A DNA stretch of 7,447 bases, from positions 1-7,447 of the forward strand of contig JAUVRU010000082.1 in assembly GCA_030597485.1 (NCBI GenBank). Direction: 5' to 3'. Source of the DNA: Anaerolineae bacterium (GTDB taxonomy: Bacteria; Chloroflexota; Anaerolineae; 4572-78; NAK82). Each line of letters starts with the position of its first letter. Position 1 is the first letter of the stretch. Below the pieces are notes generated by a model. That model saw only the letters and a program-made list of their open reading frames with translations, did not search any database and was not told where the DNA came from. Positions 1-6,885 of the stretch are shown here, one piece after another. Both the position numbers and the translations under genes were made by a program.

Positions 1-687
1 CTGCGGATTGATCCCGCCAACCCCGATTGGCCGCAGCGAGACCGCTTCATCCTGTCCAAGGGTCACGCCTGTCCGGTGGTGTATGCTGCCCTGGCCAGGC
101 GAGGCTTCTTTTCGCACGATCTTCTGCCGAGTCTGCGCAGCCTGGGTTCAATCCTGCAAGGGCATCCCGATATGAACAAGACTCCCGGTATTGATATCAC
201 TGCGGGGTCACTGGGCCACGGCATTTCGCTTGGTCTGGGTATGACCCTGGCCGGGCGATACAACGGTAATGACTACATGACCTATGTCATCACGGGTGAT
301 GGCGAGCTGGAAGAAGGCATCGTCTGGGAAGCGGCGATGGCGGCGTTCCACTTTCGCCCCGGTCGCCTTGTTGTGCTCGTGGACCACAATGGTTTCCAAA
401 GCAGTGACACACAAGTGGGTGACATGAGTGGACTGCTGCCCATTCTGCCCAAGTGGGAATCCTTTGGCTGGCACTGTCAGGAGATTGACGGTCACGATTT
501 CCACCAGATCCTGGGAGCAATCGGTCAAGCACAGGAGGAGACAGACCGTCCTTCACTGATCCTGGCTCATACAATCAAAGGCAAGGGTGTACCCTTTATG
601 GAGAACGACAATTCCTGGCATAAGAGAGTACCCACGAAAGAGCAGCTCGACACAGCTCTGGAAGCTTTGGGGGGTGAGGTGGCGTGA
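1..687 (+). CDS. Transketolase, N-terminal (TPP-binding) subunit, 5' partial
   Basis: The reading frame is open from base 1 to the TGA at 685-687, giving 228 visible residues; the start lies beyond the left edge. A split transketolase N subunit is usually about 270 residues, so roughly 40 are missing. Motifs in visible numbering are SKGH at 19-22, ITAGSLGHGIS at 66-76, the TPP/Mg motif GDGELEEG at 99-106 closing with DHN at 128-130, TIKGKGV at 191-197 and WHKR at 206-209. It binds thiamine diphosphate and, with the next gene product, should form a cytosolic transketolase that moves two-carbon ketol units between sugars. The GTGA overlap with the next gene implies coupled translation and a 1:1 heteromer. 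The family is certain; the substrate is not. Given the downstream ApnO/OiaC-like genes, an AptA-type D-apulose-4-phosphate transketolase subunit is possible, but an ordinary pentose-phosphate enzyme is equally compatible with the motifs. Confidence 0.95.
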   Translation: MRIDPANPDWPQRDRFILSKGHACPVVYAALARRGFFSHDLLPSLRSLGSILQGHPDMNKTPGIDITAGSLGHGISLGLGMTLAGRYNGNDYMTYVITGDGELEEGIVWEAAMAAFHFRPGRLVVLVDHNGFQSSDTQVGDMSGLLPILPKWESFGWHCQEIDGHDFHQILGAIGQAQEETDRPSLILAHTIKGKGVPFMENDNSWHKRVPTKEQLDTALEALGGEVA

Positions 688-1634
688 AGAACATGGCCAG
701 CAGCAGAGAGGCGTTTTCCGCAGCATTGGTGGACCTGGCTGCCGAAGACAGGCGTGTCGTGTTGGTAGCAGCCGATTCGATAAAAGCTATGCGCGCCACA
801 ACCTTTCAGGAACAGTATCCGGAACGCCTGTTTGACATGGGCATCGCGGAGCAGAATGCTGTGGCCTTTGCGGCCGGATTGGCCTCCTGTGGATTGATAC
901 CCTTCGTGGCCACCTACGCCGGTTTCATCACCATGCGAGCCTGCGAGCAATTGCGCACCTTCGTGGCTTATCCAGGACTCAATGTGAAGTTCGTCGGAGC
1001 CAACGGCGGCATATACTGCGGTGAGCGAGAGGGCGTCACCCACCAGTTCTTCGAAGACCTGGGAATCGTGCGCTCCATTCCGGGAGTTGCCATAGTCGTG
1101 CCGGCCGACGCATCACAGGTCCGCAAGGCAACGAGAGCCATAGCACAACTTGATGGGCCGGCTTACCTCAGGGTCGGAAGTGGTCGTGAACCGGTCGTGT
1201 TTGATGACGATATGCCATTTGAATTGGGCAAGGCCAGGGTTCTGGTGGAGAAGGGCAATGACATCGCCATATTCGCCAACGGTTTCATTTTGAGCCGAGT
1301 ACTGAGCGCCGCGGACATTCTGGAAAGCCAGGGCGTGAAAGCAACTGTGGTTGAGGTACACACTCTGAAACCTCTGGATGTTGGGTCCATCGTTGAGGTC
1401 TTGGAGAGGACCGGAGGAGCCGTCACCGTAGAAGACCACAACGTCATCGGAGGACTTGGAAGCGCAGTGGCAGAGGTCATTGCAGAGCACGTACCGGTCC
1501 CCCTGGTACGCGTTGGCCTGCAGGATGTCTTTCCCGTGTCAGGAGAAGCTGAGGCACTCTTGGACTTCTTTGGAATGGGTGTGAACGATATTGTGGAAGC
1601 TGCAAGGAAGGCGGTTAGGAAGAAGGAAAACTGA
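684..1634 (+). CDS. Transketolase, C-terminal subunit
   Basis: This 316-residue protein is the second half of the split transketolase (pyrimidine-binding and C-terminal domains). It has the catalytic cofactor-activating Glu in GIAEQNAV (Glu56), GVTHQ at 117-121, the VVPADASQ segment at 138-145, and the C-terminal-domain signature EDHNVIGGLGSA at 250-261. Length is normal for the family (about 310). The start chosen is GTG 684, which overlaps the preceding TGA as GTGA and has a purine-rich GGGGTGAGG just upstream; ATG 693 is an alternative that removes three residues. It completes the active site of the upstream subunit, and the two should be co-translated. An AptB-like role in apulose-4-phosphate cleavage is an inference from the neighbours only. 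Transketolases can also use L-erythrulose as a ketol donor, which is the predicted product of the OiaC-like gene at the right end. Confidence 0.95.
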   Translation: MKNMASSREAFSAALVDLAAEDRRVVLVAADSIKAMRATTFQEQYPERLFDMGIAEQNAVAFAAGLASCGLIPFVATYAGFITMRACEQLRTFVAYPGLNVKFVGANGGIYCGEREGVTHQFFEDLGIVRSIPGVAIVVPADASQVRKATRAIAQLDGPAYLRVGSGREPVVFDDDMPFELGKARVLVEKGNDIAIFANGFILSRVLSAADILESQGVKATVVEVHTLKPLDVGSIVEVLERTGGAVTVEDHNVIGGLGSAVAEVIAEHVPVPLVRVGLQDVFPVSGEAEALLDFFGMGVNDIVEAARKAVRKKEN

Positions 1635-1681
1635 GAAAACCCACTGGAGCGGGCCTATTTGCACGAAAAGGAAATGCAGTC

Positions 1682-2737
1682 ATGGCTGAACACTATCGTG
1701 TTGGGATACTGAACGATTCGAAGATCGAGGCGGCCGGGTTGATGGATCCAGTGCTGGATGAGATACTGGGTCCACTATCCTACGTTGATTATGGTTTCTT
1801 TGAAAACAAGGAAGCAGTCGTGGCGCCTCACGAGATAGAGGAATACGATGCTCTCATCACGCTTCGACCCCGTTTCACCGCTTCTTCGTTTCAAGGCGCC
1901 GGTCGGCTTGCCATTATCGCCCGCTGGGGGGTGGGCTACGACATGATCGACGTGCCCGCCTGCACTGAGGCCGACGTCCTGCTGGCCATCACGGTCGATG
2001 CCGTCCGCAAGCCAGTGGCCGAAGCGATTCTGACCTTCCTCCTGGCACTGGCCAAGAGATTGCCGGCAAAAGACAGACTGGTTCGCACTGGACGCTGGGA
2101 CCTGAAAGGGGAGATACCCGGCCTTGGTTTGAGCGGAAAAACGGTAGGTTCCGTGGGAATGGGCAACATCGGCGCCGAGATGTTTCGGCTGCTCAAGCCT
2201 TTCGACCTGGGGCGGATGCTGGCATTCGATCCTTACGTCATTCAGGAAAGAGCATCCGAACTGGGCGTGGAATTGGTGGATCTGCCAACCTTGTTCAGAG
2301 ACTCCGATTTCATCGCCGTCAATTGTCCCCACAGTGAAGAAACGGAAGGCATGATCAATGCCGATCTTCTCTCGTTGATGAAGTCGACCGCTTACTTCAT
2401 CAATACTGCTCGGGGTGCTATTGTCAACCAGGAGGACCTTACGGCAGCTTTGCAGACCAAACAGATTGCCGGCGCGGGGCTGGACGTGTTTGAAGAAGAA
2501 CCCTTGCCGGCTGATCATCCTCTCACCCAGTTGGATAACGTGATTCTCGCTCCGCACGCTTTGGCCTGGACAGATGACATGTATCGCGGAAACGGGGTGG
2601 GCGCCTGCCAGAACGTTCTCAGCGTCCTGCGGGGCGACGTACCGAAACATGTGGTCAACAGAGAAGTGGTCGAACGATCCGGATTCCAGGCCAAGTTGGA
2701 AGCTCTGCGCAACCGCTGGGGAAATCTGGCCGGGTAA
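1682..2737 (+). CDS. D-isomer-specific 2-hydroxyacid dehydrogenase (NAD-dependent)
   Basis: This 351-residue protein belongs to the D-2-hydroxyacid dehydrogenase family, which interconverts 2-keto acids and D-2-hydroxy acids with NAD(P)H in the cytosol. The N-terminal catalytic domain includes RWGVGYDMID at 81-90. The Rossmann domain carries GMGNIG at 159-164 and a following acidic position near AFDPY (181-185), which favours NAD. The catalytic triad is complete: Arg244 in NTARGAIV, Glu273 in FEEEP and His292 in APHALAW. Start ATG 1682 has AAGGA at 1668-1672, nine bases upstream. The gap after the transketolase is 47 bp. Possible substrates are glyoxylate or hydroxypyruvate (fragments expected from branched-sugar or tetronate breakdown), or the sugar acid itself. 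The sequence does not discriminate between them. PHALAW replaces the commoner PHxGG after the catalytic His, indicating a distinct subfamily. Confidence 0.93.
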   Translation: MAEHYRVGILNDSKIEAAGLMDPVLDEILGPLSYVDYGFFENKEAVVAPHEIEEYDALITLRPRFTASSFQGAGRLAIIARWGVGYDMIDVPACTEADVLLAITVDAVRKPVAEAILTFLLALAKRLPAKDRLVRTGRWDLKGEIPGLGLSGKTVGSVGMGNIGAEMFRLLKPFDLGRMLAFDPYVIQERASELGVELVDLPTLFRDSDFIAVNCPHSEETEGMINADLLSLMKSTAYFINTARGAIVNQEDLTAALQTKQIAGAGLDVFEEEPLPADHPLTQLDNVILAPHALAWTDDMYRGNGVGACQNVLSVLRGDVPKHVVNREVVERSGFQAKLEALRNRWGNLAG

Positions 2738-2778
2738 CATCGCGCGCCAACACGATACTTCCAAGACAGGAGAAAACC

Positions 2779-3561
2779 GTGAAACCCAATCGCTTCAAAC
2801 AAGTTCTGTCCGACGGCAAGGTTCCGGTCGGCCACATGGTGCTGGAGTTTGCCACCCGGGGCATTGCCCGGATGCTGGAAGTTGCCGGCGTCGATTTCGC
2901 CTTGATTGATATGGAGCATACCGGCTTCACGGCAGCCGATGTCGCTGACATGATGGCCTGGTTCAAGGCCACTACTGTGGCTCCCTTTGTGCGCGTCCCC
3001 CAAATCGAATACGATTTCATCGCCCGCACTCTGGACGTCGGCGCGCTGGGCGTGATGGTCCCCGATGTCGAGAGCGCCGATGAGGCACGCGCAGTTGTTG
3101 ACGCTGCCAAATACGCGCCGCTGGGCAAGCGAGGGGTGGCCATCGGCACGGTGAACACCGATTTCCAGGGCGTCGACCCTGGAGAGTTCACGAAGTACGC
3201 CAACGAAAACACCACTATCATATGCCAGATCGAGAGCCAGGCGGGGTTGGACAATGTCGAGGAGATCGCGACCACACCTGGTGTGGATGTCTTGTGGGTC
3301 GGTCACTTCGATCTGAGCCACTCACTGGGCATAGCGGGACAGTTCGATCATCCCAGATTTCTTGATGCTGTGAAGCTGGTGATAAGAACAGCCACCAGGC
3401 ACGGCCTGGCCTGCGGCATCCAGCCGCGTAACCTGGCACAGGCGCAAGAATGGCTCAAGATAGGCTTCAATGTCATTTCCTATGGTGGCGACATCGTGGT
3501 CTATCTCGATGCCTTGTCCCAGGGGGTCGCAGGCGTGCGTGAGCTGGCGGGGGGCGATTGA
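2779..3561 (+). CDS. HpcH/HpaI-family class II (metal-dependent) aldolase
   Basis: This 260-residue protein matches the family size. These TIM-barrel enzymes use a divalent metal to cleave 2-keto-3-deoxy or 4-hydroxy-2-keto acids into pyruvate (or a related 2-keto acid) and an aldehyde. The signature residues are present: the general-base His47 in DMEH, the carboxylate-binding Arg72 in PFVRVP, and metal ligands Glu152 in CQIES and Asp178 in VGHFDLS. The start is GTG 2779, with AGGAG at 2768-2772 six bases upstream. No in-frame ATG lies closer than residue 20, so GTG is preferred. It follows the dehydrogenase by 41 bp, and its TGA is fused to a downstream ATG (TGATG at 3559-3563). The substrate is unknown. 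The neighbouring kinase and 2-hydroxyacid dehydrogenase suggest a sugar-acid derivative. A role in making or consuming glycolaldehyde or hydroxypyruvate is speculation. Confidence 0.92.
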   Translation: MKPNRFKQVLSDGKVPVGHMVLEFATRGIARMLEVAGVDFALIDMEHTGFTAADVADMMAWFKATTVAPFVRVPQIEYDFIARTLDVGALGVMVPDVESADEARAVVDAAKYAPLGKRGVAIGTVNTDFQGVDPGEFTKYANENTTIICQIESQAGLDNVEEIATTPGVDVLWVGHFDLSHSLGIAGQFDHPRFLDAVKLVIRTATRHGLACGIQPRNLAQAQEWLKIGFNVISYGGDIVVYLDALSQGVAGVRELAGGD

Positions 3562-3623
3562 TGGTTGAGGGTCGGGGCTACCTGGTTCCTGAAGTTCCTG
3601 ACACTGGAGAAGCGCTAGAATAG
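3561..3623 (+). other. Possible 20-codon leader ORF coupled to the aldolase stop
   Basis: The aldolase stop overlaps an ATG as TGATG at 3559-3563. The ORF opened there runs 20 codons (starting MVEGRGYL) to TAG 3621-3623, which lies immediately before the AGGA ribosome site of the kinase. Translation of this mini-ORF would bring ribosomes to the kinase start and could act as a translational relay. The peptide matches no family I recognise and has no membrane segment or ladder of repeated codons typical of attenuators. It contains the tandem GTTCCTGA pair. It may equally be a chance open stretch; 20 codons is not significant by length. Confidence 0.2.
3585..3601 (+). repeat. Short tandem repeat GTTCCTGA x2
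   Basis: GTTCCTGA occurs at 3585-3592 and again at 3594-3601, a nine-base period in the gap between the HpaI-type aldolase and the kinase. It could be a small protein-binding direct repeat or a replication-slippage remnant. With only two copies, chance cannot be excluded. Confidence 0.35.
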
Positions 3624-3625
3624 GA
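3622..3625 (+). promoter_or_regulatory. Ribosome binding site that decides the kinase start
   Basis: AGGA at 3622-3625 is six bases before ATG 3632, an ideal spacing. The in-frame TTG at 3626 directly abuts this site and could not be used with it. The kinase is therefore annotated from 3632 rather than from TTG 3626. Confidence 0.6.
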
Positions 3626-3631
3626 TTGGCT

Positions 3632-5050
3632 ATGGACAAGAAGCTCAAAGGTGATTTGCTGGCCGGTCTTCCACATGAGTGGGCCGAGGATCTGCTGCCA
3701 GAGATTCGGCGCCAGGTCAATCTCAGTCAGCGCAAAGTCGTGGTGCTCGATGACGATCCCACTGGCACCCAGACGGTTCATGGCGTGCCTGTCCTCACCC
3801 AGTGGCCGGTGGGAACACTATGCGCCGAGCTGGAGAATGACCTGCCCGCGCTTTATCTGCTCACCAACTCGCGCAGCCTGCCACTGGCCCAGGCCGAATC
3901 GATGAACGCTGAAATCGGTGGCAACCTGGTGGAGGCAGCCGGTCAGGCCAATCGGGATTTCGTCGTCGTGAGCCGCAGCGATTCCACCTTGCGCGGCCAC
4001 TTCCCTGGTGAAGTGAAGGCATTGGCCGGGGCGCTGAAGCAGAGCTTCGACGCCTGGCTCATCATTCCCTTTTTCCTGGAAGGCGGTCGTTACACCATCA
4101 ATGACATCCACTACGTCGCCGAAGGTGACAGGCTCGTTCCTGCCGGTCAGACCGAGTTCGCACGCGATGCGGTCTTCGGCTATCGGGCGTCCAATCTGCG
4201 CCAATGGGTCGAGGAGAAGATGGGCGGCCAAGTCAAGGCGGAGGCTGTGGCCTCCATCTCCATCGAGGACGTTCGGGTGGGGGGACCGAACGGGGTAGCC
4301 GAGCGCCTTGGCAGTCTGGCACGGGGAAGCATGTGCGTGGTGAATGCAGCCAGCATGCGCGACCTGCAAGTCTTCACCCAGGGCCTGTTGATGGCCGAGG
4401 CACGCGGTCAGCGTTTCCTCTACCGCACCGCCGCCTCGTTCGTTCAGGTACGGGCTGGCCTCGCCCCACGTCCATTGCTGACCAGAGCGGATTTCGATCT
4501 GTCGGAGCCGGCCGGTGGACTGATCGTCGTCGGCTCCCACGTGCCCCGAACGACCAGCCAGGTCAACACGCTCCTGGCACAGCCGCAGGTTGTGAGTCTC
4601 GAATGCAGGGTGGAGGCACTTCTGGACGACAGCCGTCGAGAGGACGAGATTGAGCGTCTGGCGCAGCAGGTGGATCAGACGCTGCGCGACGACAGGGATG
4701 TCATGGTTTACACCAGCCGCCAGCTCCGCAGCGGGGAAGATGCTGAGAGCAGCCTGTCCATCGGGAAACAAGTCTCGGAGGCACTGGTCGCCATCACGCG
4801 GGCAATCTCGACGAGACCACGCTATCTGCTGGCGAAAGGGGGGATCACCTCGAGCGATGTGGCCACCCGAGGGTTGGACGTGAAGCGGGCGCTGGTGCTG
4901 GGACAGATCTTGCCCGGAGTGCCCGTGTGGCAGTTGGCAGAGGAGAGCCGCTACCCAGGCTTGATCTACATCGTCTTCCCTGGCAATGTCGGCGGGCCGG
5001 AGGCACTGGTTGACATTGTTTCGTCTTTGAGAAGGGAACCTGAGCACTAG
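3632..5050 (+). CDS. Four-carbon acid sugar kinase family protein (DUF1537; OiaK/OtnK/DtnK-like)
   Basis: From ATG 3632 this is a 472-residue cytosolic kinase. It has the N-terminal substrate domain with DDDPTG at 40-45, LTNSR at 77-81, SRSDSTLRGH at 114-123 and FFLEGGR at 147-153. The C-terminal nucleotide-binding domain has GSHVPRTTSQV at 301-311, KGGITSSDV at 402-410 and the glycine-rich FPGNVGG at 449-455. All signature motifs are intact, so it should be active. Known members use ATP to phosphorylate D-threonate, D-erythronate, 3-oxo-tetronates or 3-oxo-isoapionate. No PdxA2, OtnC or OtnI partner is present in the window, while ApnO- and OiaC-like genes lie downstream. This makes 3-oxo-isoapionate kinase (OiaK) the most attractive specific guess, although it is not proven. 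The class II aldolase gene starts 26 bp after the TAG, so the pair is probably cotranscribed and may act in sequence on one phosphorylated intermediate. Confidence 0.93.
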   Translation: MDKKLKGDLLAGLPHEWAEDLLPEIRRQVNLSQRKVVVLDDDPTGTQTVHGVPVLTQWPVGTLCAELENDLPALYLLTNSRSLPLAQAESMNAEIGGNLVEAAGQANRDFVVVSRSDSTLRGHFPGEVKALAGALKQSFDAWLIIPFFLEGGRYTINDIHYVAEGDRLVPAGQTEFARDAVFGYRASNLRQWVEEKMGGQVKAEAVASISIEDVRVGGPNGVAERLGSLARGSMCVVNAASMRDLQVFTQGLLMAEARGQRFLYRTAASFVQVRAGLAPRPLLTRADFDLSEPAGGLIVVGSHVPRTTSQVNTLLAQPQVVSLECRVEALLDDSRREDEIERLAQQVDQTLRDDRDVMVYTSRQLRSGEDAESSLSIGKQVSEALVAITRAISTRPRYLLAKGGITSSDVATRGLDVKRALVLGQILPGVPVWQLAEESRYPGLIYIVFPGNVGGPEALVDIVSSLRREPEH

Positions 5051-5076
5051 CCGGCATCCCCAAGGGAGGTAGCTCT

Positions 5077-5922
5077 ATGCTCACTTCAACAGTTGCGCTT
5101 CTTCGTGCGGCCGGCGAAGGCGGCTACGCCGTGGGAGCATTCAACATCTATAATCTGGAAGGGGTCCGCGCTGTGGTGGCTGCGGCCGAGGCTGAGCACA
5201 GTCCGGCGATGCTTCAACTCCTGCCCACCGCGCTCAAACACGGCGGCCCGCCGCTCGTTGCGCTCTGTCTGGTTGCCGCCCGCGCAGCTGCCGTCCCCAT
5301 TGGTGTCCATCTGGACCACAGCGCTTCCGCCGATGACATTCGGGCTGCGCTCGCGGCTGGGCTTGCTCCCATCATGGCTGATGGATCGCATCTGCCCTAC
5401 GCCGACAACGTCGCCTTCACCCACCAAATGGTGACGATGGTCCACGAGCAGGGTGGCACCGTCGAGGCGGAGCTGGGCCGACTCACCGGCACAGAGGATG
5501 GCTTGACGATCCCCGAATACGAGGCAAGACTCACCGACCCGGACCAGGCAGCTGACTTCGTTGGCCAGACGAGGATTGATGCGCTCGCCGTGTGCATCGG
5601 TAACGTCCACGGCCGCTACCACGGCGAGCCACGTCTTGACTTCGAGCGCCTCAACGCCATTCGCAAGGCCGTGTCCGTTCCGCTTGTCCTCCACGGTGCC
5701 TCTGGACTGCCGGAGGCAATGGTACGCCGCGCAATCGAGCTGGGCGTATGCAAGTTCAACGTCAACACTGAGGTGCGCGCAGCCTTCGTGGGTGCGCTGA
5801 GACAAGGTTTTGGTGCGCCCAAGCCTCCGGACTTGCTGGAGCTGATGCAGGGAGCAGTCGTCGCCATGCAGCTCGTGGTGTCGGCTAAACTGCATCTCTT
5901 TGGCTCGGCTGGCAAGGGCTGA
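5077..5922 (+). CDS. Class II (zinc-dependent) ketose-bisphosphate aldolase family protein, FbaA/GatY-type
   Basis: This 281-residue TIM-barrel aldolase cleaves ketose phosphates to dihydroxyacetone phosphate and an aldehyde. Seen motifs are GAFNIYN at 20-26, HLDH at 79-82 (catalytic Asp80, zinc ligand His82 or its neighbour), ADGSHLPYADN at 101-111, VEAELGRLTGTEDG at 129-142, GNVHG at 175-179 (zinc ligand His178), LHGASG at 205-210 (zinc ligand His206), FNVNTE at 227-232 and the C-terminal LFGSAGKG. Length is typical of the GatY/KbaY/FbaA group. Start ATG 5077 follows GGGAGG at 5064-5069 by seven bases. It sits 26 bp after the kinase, so a kinase product, or a ketose phosphate derived from it, is the natural candidate substrate. 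Fructose-1,6-bisphosphate and tagatose-1,6-bisphosphate remain possible. A 117-bp gap with a hairpin follows. Confidence 0.93.
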   Translation: MLTSTVALLRAAGEGGYAVGAFNIYNLEGVRAVVAAAEAEHSPAMLQLLPTALKHGGPPLVALCLVAARAAAVPIGVHLDHSASADDIRAALAAGLAPIMADGSHLPYADNVAFTHQMVTMVHEQGGTVEAELGRLTGTEDGLTIPEYEARLTDPDQAADFVGQTRIDALAVCIGNVHGRYHGEPRLDFERLNAIRKAVSVPLVLHGASGLPEAMVRRAIELGVCKFNVNTEVRAAFVGALRQGFGAPKPPDLLELMQGAVVAMQLVVSAKLHLFGSAGKG

Positions 5923-6039
5923 ACCAATATGGGGTCGCGCTACGTCAGCCAGACTATCACCAAAGACGTGTGGTTTGGCTGAAAGACCCGGATTAGGTTT
6001 TCCATCACACTCGGATCGACACGAAAGGGGTTCATAGGG
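5923..6039 (+). promoter_or_regulatory. Largest intergenic gap (117 bp); candidate control region for the apnO-like gene
   Basis: This gap is the largest between genes in the window; the other gaps and overlaps are much shorter. It contains the hairpin at 5945-5982, a direct repeat AAAGAC at 5962-5967 and 5982-5987 (20 bp apart, about two helical turns), and the ribosome site AAAGGGG at 6024-6030, nine bases before ATG 6040. I could not find a convincing sigma-70 -35/-10 pair. It may divide the locus into two transcription or expression units. Confidence 0.35.
5945..5982. repeat. Imperfect inverted repeat / predicted hairpin between aldolase and apnO-like gene
   Basis: TCAGCCA at 5945-5951 pairs perfectly with TGGCTGA at 5976-5982. 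Allowing G-U pairs, the RNA stem extends to 13 pairs (5945-5957 with 5970-5982) around a 12-base loop. An inner CCAAA at 5960-5964 can instead pair with TTTGG at 5974-5978, so two mutually exclusive folds exist. No T-run follows the right arm, so it is not a standard intrinsic terminator. It lies 57 bases before the next start and could be a processing or stabilising hairpin, or a regulator operator. Function is not shown. Confidence 0.5.
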
Positions 6040-6885
6040 ATGACAACCATTGCACTGTTTGGGGCTGCCGGGAAAATCGGCACCCGCATCGCCAACGCAC
6101 TCAGGAATGACCCTGCGTACCATATGCTGTACCTTGAGGCGGGTGAAGCAGGGCTGGCCCGGCTGCGCGAACGAGGGCTTGAGCCAGCATCTAGAGAAGA
6201 AGCCATGCGTGAGGCGGATGTGGCGATCCTGGCCATCCCGGATGTCTTGATCGCTTCTATCGCTGCTGATGTGGTGCCGGCCCTCAAGAGTGGCACACTG
6301 GTGATCTGCCTCGATCCGGCCGCGCCGCACGGCGGTGAACTGCCGGAGCGGGAGGACATTGCCTACTTCGTCGTCCATCCCTGTCACCCGCCCATCGTCA
6401 GCGACGAGGTTGACCCGGAGGCACGGATGGACTTCTGGGGGGGCAAGGCCAAACAGAACATCGTATGTGCCTTGATGCAAGGCAGCGAAGAGGACTACCG
6501 GATGGGCGAAAGCATCGCTTGCAAGATGTTCGCTCCCATAATAAACGCCCACCGGGTCACCGTCGAGCAGATGGCCATCCTGGAACCAGCTCTGGCCGAA
6601 ACGGTCGTGCTTACCTGTCAGGTGGTTATCAGCGAAGCGATAGAGGAGGCAGTGCGGCAGGGCGTGCCGGCCAATGTGGCGCAGGATTTCGTGTTCGGAC
6701 ATATGAAGGTTAACATCGGCATCTTGTTCGGATTCATCGACGCTCAGCTATCGGACGGTGCTCAACTAGCAGTGGCGCGTGCCAAGAAGAGCATCTTCCA
6801 GCCGGACTGGAAGAAGGTATTCGAACCCGAGAACGTTATGAATGAAGTGAAGGCAATCACGCAGAGCAGGTCAGCGGCGAAGTAG
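6040..6885 (+). CDS. apnO: D-apionate oxidoisomerase-like protein (ApnO; PGDH C-terminal-domain family)
   Basis: This 281-residue protein has an N-terminal Rossmann fold with GAAGKIG at 8-14 and then the helical domain seen in the group often labelled phosphogluconate dehydrogenase C-terminal domain-containing. Distinctive conserved blocks are VICLDPAAPHGGELPER at 88-104, VHPCHPP at 112-118, KQNIVCALMQG at 138-148 and VEQMAILEPALAET at 175-188. I recognise this pattern as the ApnO family, whose characterised members use NAD to convert D-apionate to 3-oxo-isoapionate in the cytosol (oxidation with skeletal isomerisation). Start ATG 6040 has AAAGGGG at 6024-6030 upstream. The OiaC-like gene begins 42 bp downstream, which fits because OiaC uses the ApnO product. 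The alternative is an uncharacterised branched or four- or five-carbon sugar-acid dehydrogenase of the same family. The family assignment is from memory of motif patterns, not a search. Confidence 0.75.
   Translation: MTTIALFGAAGKIGTRIANALRNDPAYHMLYLEAGEAGLARLRERGLEPASREEAMREADVAILAIPDVLIASIAADVVPALKSGTLVICLDPAAPHGGELPEREDIAYFVVHPCHPPIVSDEVDPEARMDFWGGKAKQNIVCALMQGSEEDYRMGESIACKMFAPIINAHRVTVEQMAILEPALAETVVLTCQVVISEAIEEAVRQGVPANVAQDFVFGHMKVNIGILFGFIDAQLSDGAQLAVARAKKSIFQPDWKKVFEPENVMNEVKAITQSRSAAK

Noticed and set aside
1775..2764. Antisense open frame of 329 codons opposite the 2-hydroxyacid dehydrogenase
   Set aside because: The sense gene has a complete Arg/Glu/His catalytic set and Rossmann motif; the antisense product is unrecognisable.
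3626..3631. TTG 3626 as the kinase start
   Set aside because: It abuts the AGGA ribosome site with no spacing; ATG 3632, six bases downstream of that site, is the better start.
3818..5047. Antisense open frame of 409 codons opposite the kinase
   Set aside because: It lies wholly within the well-supported kinase gene, its translation shows no family motif, and it is an expected shadow of GC-rich codon use.
5945..6000. Intrinsic terminator after the zinc aldolase
   Set aside because: The hairpin is present, but no T-rich tract follows its right arm. The nearby TTTT at 5998-6001 is too far away, about 15 bases downstream.
5970..6005. Sigma-70 promoter with TTGGCT as the -35 element before the apnO-like gene
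   Set aside because: No acceptable -10 hexamer lies 16-18 bases downstream. TTAGGT at 5993 is too close and a poor match.
5086..6702. Long antisense open frame (538 codons) across the zinc aldolase, the intergenic gap and the apnO-like gene
   Set aside because: It is fully antisense to two genes with intact catalytic motifs. Its translation shows no recognisable domain and has the His/Arg/Gly-rich composition of a reverse-frame shadow in GC-rich DNA.
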